Positions 57,701-64,000 of a DNA stretch of 64,000 nt are shown piece after piece. Position 1 is the stretch's first letter. Each line of letters begins with the position of its first letter. This stretch comes from Chitinophagaceae bacterium (GTDB lineage Bacteria > Bacteroidota > Bacteroidia > Chitinophagales > Chitinophagaceae). Below the pieces are notes generated by a model that was given only the letters and a program-made list of their open reading frames with translations, made no database searches and had not been told where the DNA came from. The DNA is taken from positions 32,022-96,021 of the forward strand of contig JADBXP010000011.1 in the NCBI GenBank assembly GCA_020403455.1, given 5' to 3'. Made by a program: the position numbers and the translations under genes.

Positions 57701-57841
57701 GCTCTCAATAGCAATCCACTGATTTCACCACTCGCGCTGGTCCTTATCGGTGGCCTTATCTCCTCTACGCTATTATCGCGTATCGTTACACCGGTTGTGT
57801 ACTTACTAATACCTCCTAAAATAGAAAATAAAACACGCTGA
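54788..57841 (+). CDS. RND-family efflux pump, inner-membrane subunit
   Basis: A 1,017-residue proton-driven pump of the AcrB/MexB type, with twelve membrane helices and two large periplasmic loops. The proton-relay pair D397-D398 lies in ALGLLVDDSIVVVENIE (helix 4), and the matching lysine is K923 in GVEVKNSILLVDF (helix 10), so it should be active and belongs to the hydrophobe/amphiphile rather than the heavy-metal class. It is the third gene of the operon after the TolC and adaptor genes. The operon is probably controlled by the TetR protein upstream. The exported compounds are unknown. Confidence 0.96.
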   Translation: MNSTSFFVKNWQFTLVLFLMVIVVSTTTMLSMPRAEDPEINPPQFPIIVVYPGTSPIDMEELVVKPIEKRLSELENLKRIKTVIKDGVAEILVEYKYSSNVNDKYQELVREVNSIRDQLPQDIYSLEIRKVTPTDVSVLQLGLVSENASEERLKFYAEKLKEKLEKIPSLKKVEYHGVPDQQVRIDLNTDKIAQLRIPLNYIIGSIQSEAANIPAGSIRAGSKIFNVKTSGKYKNIEEIENTVVYSAMGKTVVLKDLANVSFQYEEQKHFIRLNGHRATLVTAAQKSGENIARTQQSYLPVIDEFKITLPKNIQLVHNFDQAENVGRRLSGLGIDFIIAIGLVLITLLPLGWRAALIVMVAIPLSLGLGVVSLNFMGFSLNQLSIVGLVVALGLLVDDSIVVVENIERWLREGHSKEFAAIEATKQITLAVVGTTATLAIAFMPLALLPEGSGEFIRSLPLAVISSVIASLIVSLTIIPFLSSHILTTHQHPEGNIFLRALKKIISGSYTRLLNFSLKNPITTLIAAFGLFAGSLGLFGMIGFRLFPTSEKPQFLVNINMSLQSNLETTDALAKQVESTLLNEPQVEFVTTNIGKGNPRIYYNEIPVNEKSDYAQLFVQLKKETNPVMKKNLIERFRKEFLKIPGARIEVKDFEQGPPVEAPVAIRVSGDNLDTLRKMASNVKSMLAAIPGTIYINDEVDVLKSDLRVQINTEKARSLGIQTAEIDRTIRMAISGIELAKFSNEQGDDYTIVLNTPRDRYATVETFNNIFINNAGGMSIPLNQLANISFETSPGVIKHLNKKRYVVVTSYTDKGVLAQQINETFKEKMKSIQLPLGYEMQIAGEAESEQEAFGGGFLTVIIATIFLFIMVLILEFKTFKSTLIVLSVIPLGIIGGVTMLWLSGNPMSFVAIIGFIGLAGVEVKNSILLVDFTNQLREQGVPLQQAIREAGELRFLPIVLTSLTAIGGLIPIALNSNPLISPLALVLIGGLISSTLLSRIVTPVVYLLIPPKIENKTR

Positions 57842-57882
57842 AATACTTAAGTACAGATTTTTAAAAATCAAATTTTTGCACC

Positions 57883-58173
57883 ATGCCATCACAACAAAAT
57901 TTTATACGGATGCTTAGTCGTCTGCTACATCTACCGCCGACAATGTTAACCTCAGATACACGGCTCAGGGAAGATCTTGGCTTAGTGGAATGGGAAATGG
58001 TTTGGCTGATCAATCAATTGGAAAGAAGGTACCAGATAGAGATCAATGACAATAATTTTTCTTCGTTGTCAACATTGCGTAATCTGGAACTGATGTTAAA
58101 AAGGAAAAACAACAACCTCTTGGAGTCACAGCACAGGAAAAAAAATAAAGAAAAACCTGAATTGGTTCAATAG
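57883..58173 (+). CDS. Acyl-carrier-protein-like protein lacking the attachment serine
   Basis: A 96-residue protein with the helix pattern of an acyl carrier protein: RLLHLPPTMLTSDTRLREDL, the helix after it, and YQIEINDNNF as in the third ACP helix. Where real carrier proteins read D-S-L, it has V35-E36-W37 in DLGLVEWEMVWL, so no phosphopantetheine can be attached. The C-terminus is extended by a basic tail (RKKNKEKPEL). It lies 41 bases after the pump gene and 94 bases before a tocopherol-cyclase-like gene. It may be an ACP mimic or protein-binding module rather than a carrier. Confidence 0.7.
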   Translation: MPSQQNFIRMLSRLLHLPPTMLTSDTRLREDLGLVEWEMVWLINQLERRYQIEINDNNFSSLSTLRNLELMLKRKNNNLLESQHRKKNKEKPELVQ

Positions 58174-58267
58174 ACTTGTAGATGCCTAATCAACTAAATT
58201 CAGAGCAAACTAAATTGATTGTAAAAAAATTGTACTGACATACCGACGCAATGAATATTCAGTAAAT

Positions 58268-59194
58268 ATGCCATTTCAATTCAAACCATATGAGCTCAGG
58301 GGGAACTTGAATCGGAAGCAATATTTTGAAGGTTGGTTCCAAAAAATCTACCTAAAGGAGTTGCAAGTATCGATGATCATTATCTATGGCTACGCAACTA
58401 GGAATACGGAGGATACTACCGGGTTTATTCAGTTGATATTACCCGGGAACAATCCACTGCTCCTTTTGTATCCCAAAAGCCTCATTTCATGGGATACAAA
58501 AAAGCACATCATTCAAATAGGAAATAATTATTTTTCTCCTGAAAAAATTAAAATTCAGACAAATGAAATGCAGGTTGATCTGCAATTGGTCAATAATCAA
58601 GTGATCAAGACCTTTAGAAACTCCATGGGCTACCATTATTTCATACCTAACTTGCCCTGTTATCATTCTGTAATGAACCGGTCCCATTTAGTATCCGGCG
58701 AAATCTATTATCAGGATAACTCATACTCCCTTAATTCGGATTGGGGCTATTGGGAAAAAAATTGGGGAACCTCCTTTCCGGAAAACTACTGCTGGATTCA
58801 TGCTGTTGATCCTAAAAATGAGCAAGTAAGCCTCCTCTTTTCTACGGCAGAAATCAAATGGTTGGGGAAGTCTTTCAAAAGGCATCTCGGACATATCAGA
58901 CTGGGAGAAAGGGAGATAGATCTGCGTGAATTGAAGGGCTTCACATTGGAGATTTTACTTCTTACTCATAACAACCATGTGATCAGAATTTCGAGTAACA
59001 AAATTCACATTGACATTTCAATAACAATTCAATATAAGGCCATCCTCAAAGGTCCCGTGGAGGGAAATCTATCCAGAGATATCCTACATCATACAGATGC
59101 GACCATCGATGTATTTATTACTGAGAATGAAATGACCAGTATGTATCGAATGATCGGTAATTATGAGAACATCTGTTCAGGAGCGAAAGCATGA
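58268..59194 (+). CDS. Tocopherol-cyclase-like protein
   Basis: A 308-residue protein resembling the tocopherol cyclase family. It begins with FKPYELRGNLNRKQYFEGWF, where the family has an N-terminal YFEGWY-type signature, and contains DWGYWEKNWGTSFPENYCWI (about 158-177), the other conserved tryptophan-rich block. The structure should be a lipocalin-like two-barrel fold, with no signal peptide or membrane helix. In plants and cyanobacteria such enzymes close the chromanol ring of vitamin E; bacterial relatives like this one have no known substrate. It follows the acyl-carrier-like gene and may form a unit with it. Confidence 0.8.
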   Translation: MPFQFKPYELRGNLNRKQYFEGWFQKIYLKELQVSMIIIYGYATRNTEDTTGFIQLILPGNNPLLLLYPKSLISWDTKKHIIQIGNNYFSPEKIKIQTNEMQVDLQLVNNQVIKTFRNSMGYHYFIPNLPCYHSVMNRSHLVSGEIYYQDNSYSLNSDWGYWEKNWGTSFPENYCWIHAVDPKNEQVSLLFSTAEIKWLGKSFKRHLGHIRLGEREIDLRELKGFTLEILLLTHNNHVIRISSNKIHIDISITIQYKAILKGPVEGNLSRDILHHTDATIDVFITENEMTSMYRMIGNYENICSGAKA

Positions 59195-59391
59195 CATGCT
59201 TGCATCTGAAGATACCGGTTGCTGACCCAAAACTAGTTGATAATATATAGTTAATCTGAGTATTAATTTCTTAAATGATGATAGTAATATAAAATCATTG
59301 ATCACATGAATAAGGGCTTGATTTCTTAACCTATGTTCAGTATTTTAAAATGTGTAGGCATGAATTTTACATTTCAATAAAATTCAAAAAA

Positions 59392-59958
59392 ATGAAAACA
59401 AAACTATTCATCATCTTGCTTACACAACTGATTACAATTCCCATTTTCGCTCAAACGCAACCGAAGGATTCCAAGTATGCCCTGGAAACAGATATTCTCT
59501 GGCCTTTATTTCCTGGAGCCACAAGAACACATTTCACCGCACGGTTGTGGCAAAAAGGACATTTAAGAGGGGATATTTATGCCGGCATTAACATTGACTT
59601 TGCCAGAAATCGCGAAACTGAGGGTCGATTCGCTGACTATAGTTTAGCTACAGGTTACAGGCAGTACTTTTGGAAAGGCCTTCATGCCGAGTTTTCCCAA
59701 ACGACCGGAATCGGAGTTTTACAAAATCATGTAACTACCGGAAAAACCTATAACAGTTTTGATTGGCTTGTCTCGGGATATGTGGGCTATAAATTTGAGT
59801 TCGCCAAGAAGAAGTATTATTTATTGCCCCAATTTGGCATAGCAAGGGTTATTTATAAATCTAATCCTTGGCCTATCTATGAAGATAACACACTGACAAA
59901 GGAAGTAGGGGAATCTGCTTTCATGTTAGGTTCATTGAGATTGGGAATAAACTTTTAA
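59392..59958 (+). CDS. Small outer-membrane barrel protein (hypothetical)
   Basis: A 188-residue exported protein with a signal peptide (MKTKLFIILLTQLITIPIFA, then Q). The mature part alternates hydrophobic and polar residues in eight or so strands (for example GDIYAGINIDFARNRE, ATGYRQYFWKGLHAEFSQ) and ends in LRLGINF with a terminal phenylalanine, fitting a small outer-membrane barrel. The ATG at 59392 is used, because the frame upstream only adds a non-signal stretch. It is followed after 11 bases by a small membrane protein gene. Function unknown. Confidence 0.75.
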   Translation: MKTKLFIILLTQLITIPIFAQTQPKDSKYALETDILWPLFPGATRTHFTARLWQKGHLRGDIYAGINIDFARNRETEGRFADYSLATGYRQYFWKGLHAEFSQTTGIGVLQNHVTTGKTYNSFDWLVSGYVGYKFEFAKKKYYLLPQFGIARVIYKSNPWPIYEDNTLTKEVGESAFMLGSLRLGINF

Positions 59959-59969
59959 TCCCTCAACCC

Positions 59970-60260
59970 ATGAGAAAAAATGGCAATTACAGATCGGTCA
60001 TATTTCAATTCAGTATTGTAGTGTTGTGCAATGTAGTAGGCTATCTCACTTTGAATAGAGTGATACCTGACTCAACACATCATCTACCAATGCAGGCTTA
60101 CTTGCTTTTTGTCCCTGGCATTCTGAAAATTAGGGATGCCTTGGACATTTGGCTTTCCCCCGGCAACGAAATGAGGGGTTGGGTATACGTAGACCAATCA
60201 TTTTATAGGATGAAGGCGATTGATGGCTTTATTTTCAAAAGGCTTAAATCAGTAAGCTGA
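59970..60260 (+). CDS. Small membrane protein, 96 residues (hypothetical)
   Basis: Not recognised. Two hydrophobic stretches are seen at about 8-27 (SVIFQFSIVVLCNVVGYLTL) and 40-52 (MQAYLLFVPGIL), followed by a charged C-terminal part (DIWLSPGNEMRGWVYVDQSF). It follows the small barrel protein by 11 bases on the same strand, so the two are likely co-transcribed. It has a proper ATG and no overlap with other genes. No function is suggested. Confidence 0.6.
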   Translation: MRKNGNYRSVIFQFSIVVLCNVVGYLTLNRVIPDSTHHLPMQAYLLFVPGILKIRDALDIWLSPGNEMRGWVYVDQSFYRMKAIDGFIFKRLKSVS

Positions 60261-60394
60261 CGTGATGGAAGCAGCAACCAAAAGTATGAATAACATGAAT
60301 CGATGTTAATACTGAATCTCGAATTACGGTAACGAAAATCAGGTATTTAATTAGAGAATTCTGCATCAACATCACAAAACCACTAAATCATTGT

Positions 60395-62692
60395 ATGCAA
60401 AGATTATTCATAACATGTATCACTGTCATCGTATGTATCGGTGTACATGCTCAAAAAGCCATCTTACTCAGGGGAAAAGTGATTGATAAAATCACAAATG
60501 AATCACTGGCAGGAGCTACCATATATATATCCACTAATGAGAGAGGAACAACAACCAATTCAGCAGGTGAATTTGAATTGAACGTAAATGAAAGTATAAC
60601 CCGCATCAAAGTGGTGTACCTGGGATACAGAGATACCATGATCAATATTACAAATAACAATGCCTCTTTTTTAACAATCAGGTTACTGCCTGTATATAAA
60701 AACCTATCTGATATTGAAATAACCTCGAGCCGGGAAAATCCCAAAGAAAAGGTCAATGACATACAAATGGGGATGGAAAAAATTTCAATGGCGGAAGCAA
60801 AACTCTTACCTGCGATATTGGGAGAAGTAGATATATTGAAGATTCTACAGTTAAAACCAGGAGTAAAATCTGGAGGAGAGGGAACTGCAGGTTTTTTTGT
60901 GAGAGGGGGCAGCAATGATCAAAATTTAATCCTTGTTGAACATGCCCCAGTCTATAATCCCAGTCATTTATTTGGATTTTTTAGTGTATTCAATTCGGAT
61001 GCCATTAGTAATGTGACACTCTACAAATCCGGATTTCCCTCCCAATATGGTGGAAGGTTATCATCTGTCTTAGATGTTGAAATGAGGAAAGGACAAGCAG
61101 ATTCATTAGAAATCAGGGGTGGAATTGGACTTCTAACATCCAGACTGACTGTGAATTTACCCTTGATAAAGAAAAAACTGTCGTTATTGGTATCGGGCAG
61201 AAGAACCTATGCTGATTTAATTACCAATATCGTAAATAACTCCAATAAAAACACAAAAGACTACACTCCTATACCCTCTTATTTTTTTTATGACTTAAAC
61301 CTTGCAATGGAGTACAACATCAATGAGAAAAATAAGTTGTCACTCAACGGATATTATGGAAAGGATCTCTTCAAATTCAGAGGGGAAAACTTTGGATCTA
61401 ATTTGTTATGGGGAAATAGATCGGCAACACTGGAATGGACACACAAATTCAACAATCGGTTGAATGTATCGACCGCCTATTTTACTTCAGGTTATTTGTA
61501 CCGGATTAACTCTACTTTTTCTGAAATCAGTTCAAGTATTGGCTCCAGAATTTGGGACCATGGACTTATCAACAACTGGAGCTATCAAATCAATGATCAA
61601 CATTCATTGAAATTCGGATTGAGCAGCATTTATCATCGATTAACTGTAGGTGAGTTCGGCATATCTTCAGACTTTACCGATATAGCGGGGGGACAAAAAA
61701 TTGAGGCAGGAGAGTTAGGTGCCTATCTCTCACACAAATGGAAAATAAATAATAGTTGGGAAGTTTTATCGGGACTTAGAAATTCAACATTTATCAATAA
61801 GAAAAAAACGTTCAATAACCTTGAACCCAGAATGGCAATGAAGTACAATGTGAATACCACTACTTCAATAAAAGCCAGTTATGCGAGAATGTATCAATAC
61901 TTGCATTTAGTTAGCAGTAGTGCAGCTTCATTACCGACAGATGTTTGGTATCCCAGCGAAGAGGGTATCCAACCACAAAGATCGGATCAGGTCTCGTTGG
62001 GTCTTCATCATGCATTTGCCCAAAATAAATTCTATACTTACATCGAAGGATATTACAAGTGGATTGGTAATGCCATTGATTTTAGAGATGGTGCACAATT
62101 ATTTGCCAATCCGGACTTAAAAAATGAGTTTGTCTTTGGCAAGGGGTGGGCATATGGTGTAGAGGCGTACATAGAAAAAAAGAAAGGAAGAACGACAGGC
62201 TGGATAGGGTACACTTTATCATGGGCCTGGAGACAGTTCGATAAGATCAATTATGGCATAGCTTTTCATCCAAGATTTGACAGAAGGCATGATGTATCTG
62301 TTGTAGTAATGCACAAACTGAACAATCGATTAAGTCTCAGTGGAACATGGGTGTACAGTACCGGTAATTTTGCAACCATCGCTGGAGGCAGATTTGGGTT
62401 TCAGGATATATTGCCCAATTTAGGCAACGCAACACCGGATTATGTAAGGCGCAATGATTTTCAGATGCCCCCCACCCATAGGATGGACTTAGGAATTGTG
62501 TGGAAACTAAGATCGAGAAAGTGGGACTCTGACCTGACATTCAGTTTATACAATGTGTACAGTCGACGCAATCCATTTTTTGTTTTTTATGATGAAATAA
62601 AAAATGAGGCTGGTCAAACGACAGCGCATAAACCGACCCTGGTGTCATTGTTTCCTATACTTCCTGCAGTCACCTACAACTTCAAATTCTAA
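60395..62692 (+). CDS. TonB-dependent receptor with CarboxypepD_reg-like domain (copy 2)
   Basis: An outer-membrane transporter of 765 residues, paralogous to the protein at 48134-50557. Signal peptide to about 19 (VCIGVHAQ), regulatory-like sandwich (22-103, ILLRGKVIDKITNESLAGAT), plug (about 120-235, GVKSGGEGTAGFFVRGGS and NPSHLFGFFSVFNSDAI), then the barrel, ending in VTYNFKF with terminal phenylalanine. The two copies share the plug motifs almost exactly but diverge in the barrel loops, suggesting different ligands. It is followed by a DUF4249 lipoprotein gene. No adjacent regulator is seen on this side. Confidence 0.93.
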   Translation: MQRLFITCITVIVCIGVHAQKAILLRGKVIDKITNESLAGATIYISTNERGTTTNSAGEFELNVNESITRIKVVYLGYRDTMINITNNNASFLTIRLLPVYKNLSDIEITSSRENPKEKVNDIQMGMEKISMAEAKLLPAILGEVDILKILQLKPGVKSGGEGTAGFFVRGGSNDQNLILVEHAPVYNPSHLFGFFSVFNSDAISNVTLYKSGFPSQYGGRLSSVLDVEMRKGQADSLEIRGGIGLLTSRLTVNLPLIKKKLSLLVSGRRTYADLITNIVNNSNKNTKDYTPIPSYFFYDLNLAMEYNINEKNKLSLNGYYGKDLFKFRGENFGSNLLWGNRSATLEWTHKFNNRLNVSTAYFTSGYLYRINSTFSEISSSIGSRIWDHGLINNWSYQINDQHSLKFGLSSIYHRLTVGEFGISSDFTDIAGGQKIEAGELGAYLSHKWKINNSWEVLSGLRNSTFINKKKTFNNLEPRMAMKYNVNTTTSIKASYARMYQYLHLVSSSAASLPTDVWYPSEEGIQPQRSDQVSLGLHHAFAQNKFYTYIEGYYKWIGNAIDFRDGAQLFANPDLKNEFVFGKGWAYGVEAYIEKKKGRTTGWIGYTLSWAWRQFDKINYGIAFHPRFDRRHDVSVVVMHKLNNRLSLSGTWVYSTGNFATIAGGRFGFQDILPNLGNATPDYVRRNDFQMPPTHRMDLGIVWKLRSRKWDSDLTFSLYNVYSRRNPFFVFYDEIKNEAGQTTAHKPTLVSLFPILPAVTYNFKF

Positions 62693-62738
62693 TCTTATAC
62701 ATACTGTAATGAGATCAAATACCCAAAAATGGTATAAA

Positions 62739-63542
62739 ATGAAAAAACTGTCATTATTACTACTATCAATATCTTTTTTCGTTATAGGTTGTAACAAAGA
62801 AATTGATTTAAACCTACCGGAATATGAACCTAAGCTGGTGCTGGAATTCTACTTAGAAAATAATACATCGTTGCGTTGTCTCCTGCAAGAGAGCACCATG
62901 TATACGGATACCAGTCAGTTGAGGTTGGTGAATGATGCTACAGTGATTGTAAGTTATAATGGAATCCAGCAAACTTTGGTGAATAGAATGATTATAGATC
63001 CCCGATTTGATAAAATATATAATTATTATAACCCCCACATCATCCAACTTCAGCCAAATACAGAGTATGAGGTATATGTAAAAGATGGGAAAGGAAGAGA
63101 GCTAAGGGGAAAAACAAGACTCAACAACTTAGTCCCTATTGACTCGCTTGTATATAACTTCAATGCAAGCAATAAGGCAGCAGCCGGGCTGCTATTCAAA
63201 GACGATAGCCGCACAAAAAATTATTATAGAATTGTTGCTTTTAAAGATGCCCCTGTCGTTAAACAAGATTCACTGTGGGACATTACATTCAATGACAATC
63301 TGTTCAATGGAGAGCAATTCAGTTTTTATACTGGCTATGCTTACAACCGCGGAGACACCATCACATCCAGGCTCTATCATTTAACAGAGGAACATTATCG
63401 ATTTACTGAATCGGTGAACAATGCCCAGGCATCCAATGGAAATCCTTTTGGACAACCCGCGAACATTGTCTCCAATCTCACTGGTGGTCTGGGCATTTTC
63501 ACAACGCTGATCTATGATGAAAAGAAGGTGATTGTCCGATGA
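62739..63542 (+). CDS. DUF4249 lipoprotein (copy 2)
   Basis: A 267-residue lipoprotein with lipobox FVIGC (C18) followed by NKEIDLNLPEYEPKLVLEFY, which matches the DUF4249 opening of copy 1 (EKVINLDLKNNTPKLVVEGN). The rest is beta-rich with NTEYEVYVKDGKGRELRG. The ATG at 62739 is preferred; an ATG 30 bases earlier in frame would add ten polar residues before the signal. It follows the receptor after 46 bases and is probably co-transcribed. Partner role with the receptor is inferred from the recurring pairing in this window. Confidence 0.86.
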   Translation: MKKLSLLLLSISFFVIGCNKEIDLNLPEYEPKLVLEFYLENNTSLRCLLQESTMYTDTSQLRLVNDATVIVSYNGIQQTLVNRMIIDPRFDKIYNYYNPHIIQLQPNTEYEVYVKDGKGRELRGKTRLNNLVPIDSLVYNFNASNKAAAGLLFKDDSRTKNYYRIVAFKDAPVVKQDSLWDITFNDNLFNGEQFSFYTGYAYNRGDTITSRLYHLTEEHYRFTESVNNAQASNGNPFGQPANIVSNLTGGLGIFTTLIYDEKKVIVR

Positions 63543-63625
63543 TTGAGAAGATGCAAACGGATGGTGTATCGGGTGCGCGTACAATCGTGCAGTTTAAGTC
63601 ATGTAAATTATTTTTCTCTGAAAAG

Positions 63626-63656
63626 TCTCCCTTACCGCTTGCGCATAAGGAGAATT
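63626..63656 (+). repeat. REP-like palindrome, second copy of 42502-42532
   Basis: These 31 bases are identical to 42502-42532. The palindrome has outer arms TCTCCCTTA / TAAGGAGA and an inner CGC-TT-GCG. Confidence 0.8.
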
Positions 63657-64000
63657 AAACTTATCACTGTATATCTTTGATAATAATGATCTGCTTTCAA
63701 GCCGCAAAGTCCTCCTCCTGCGTCGGAGAGACTTTTCGGAGGAGTACAGGCCAGTGTGATACGCCAGTGGCGCACAAGGTTTGAGAGGGAGTGTGGGAAA
63801 TTTGTCTTTGGTCTTTGGCTATTAGTCTTTGGTTCTTTTCTCCGAAGGGTCTCTCCAACCTTTAGCGTTGGAGGACCCTGCGGCATGAAAGAGAATTAAA
63901 CTTATCACTGTATATCTTTGATAATAATGATCTGCTTTCAAGCCGCAAAGTCCTCCTCCTGCGTCGGAGAGACTTTTCGGAGGAGTACAGGCCAGTGTGA
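63650..64000 (+). repeat. Tandem 241-bp repeat unit, second unit cut by window edge
   Basis: Bases 63650-63759 are identical to 63891-64000 (110 of 110), giving a period of 241 bases; the second unit continues past the window. Each unit begins with GAGAATTAAACTTATCACTG and includes the GGAGAGACTTTTCGGAGGAG segment also found at 42541-42560. Confidence 0.9.
63840..63876 (-). repeat. Inverted REP-like copy with hairpin
   Basis: CTCCGAAGGGTCTCTCC (63840-63856) is the reverse complement of the GGAGAGACTTTTCGGAG segment with two changes. It runs into a strong hairpin in which GTCTCTCCAAC pairs with GTTGGAGGAC around a CTTTAGC loop. Confidence 0.7.

Larger units (their letters stand above)
63543..64000. 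other. Gene-free repeat region at the window edge
   Basis: 458 bases without a credible gene. It is occupied mostly by REP-like palindromic repeats (see the repeat entries), and runs on beyond the window. A short frame on the minus strand (63632-63886) lies fully inside the repeats and is not taken as a gene. Confidence 0.7.

Noticed and set aside
63632..63886. 84-residue frame on the minus strand at the window edge.
   Set aside because: Entirely within palindromic and tandem repeats.

Overview
The window looks like a chromosomal segment of a Bacteroidota member, most likely from the Chitinophagia. The grounds are TonB-dependent receptors with carboxypeptidase-like N-terminal domains, each followed by a DUF4249 lipoprotein; a DUF5916 barrel protein; several periplasmic proteins with a signal peptide ending in AQ; promoter-like TAnnTTTG boxes; and A-rich stretches instead of Shine-Dalgarno sites before start codons. 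No rRNA, tRNA, CRISPR array, complete insertion sequence or prophage was seen.

Layout. 0-3.4 kb: threonylcarbamoyl-AMP synthase, dapD, a receiver-only regulator, a NarL-type regulator and a small unknown protein. 3.4-8.8 kb, minus strand: a large sortilin/BNR-repeat exoprotein, a LolA-like periplasmic protein and a LuxR-type two-component system. 9.3-12.9 kb: a DUF1566-like protein, a tandem pair of near-identical three-helix membrane proteins with duplicated regulatory regions, and a small secreted protein. 13-25.9 kb: CHAD protein, GH1 beta-glucosidase, a metallophosphoesterase/glycosyltransferase pair, a YncE-phosphoesterase fusion, a second sortilin/BNR protein and an ABC transporter. 26-34.4 kb: katG, an esterase lipoprotein, icd, an M16 peptidase pair (one active, one inactive) and a zinc-ribbon protein. 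34.5-42.5 kb: DUF5916 protein, an M48 protease with an unknown partner, and a PQQ/haem dehydrogenase lipoprotein.

43.0-47.4 kb is clearly AT-richer than its surroundings and carries one compact cluster: YHYH lipoprotein, MORN-type lipoprotein, SCO lipoprotein and a LytS/LytTR two-component system. REP-like palindromes border it on the left. On the right lies a gene-free stretch holding what looks like one end of an IS3-type element. This is probably acquired DNA and is the best candidate here for an uncharacterised (copper-linked?) system.

47.5-63.5 kb: Crp/Fnr regulator, TonB receptor plus DUF4249 lipoprotein, a TetR-controlled RND efflux operon with matching operator palindromes before the regulator and before the pump genes, an acyl-carrier-like protein lacking the attachment serine, a tocopherol-cyclase-like protein, two small proteins, and a second TonB receptor plus DUF4249 pair. 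The last 350 bases are REP-like repeats in a 241-bp tandem arrangement that runs off the window; part of the same repeat is found at 42.5 kb.
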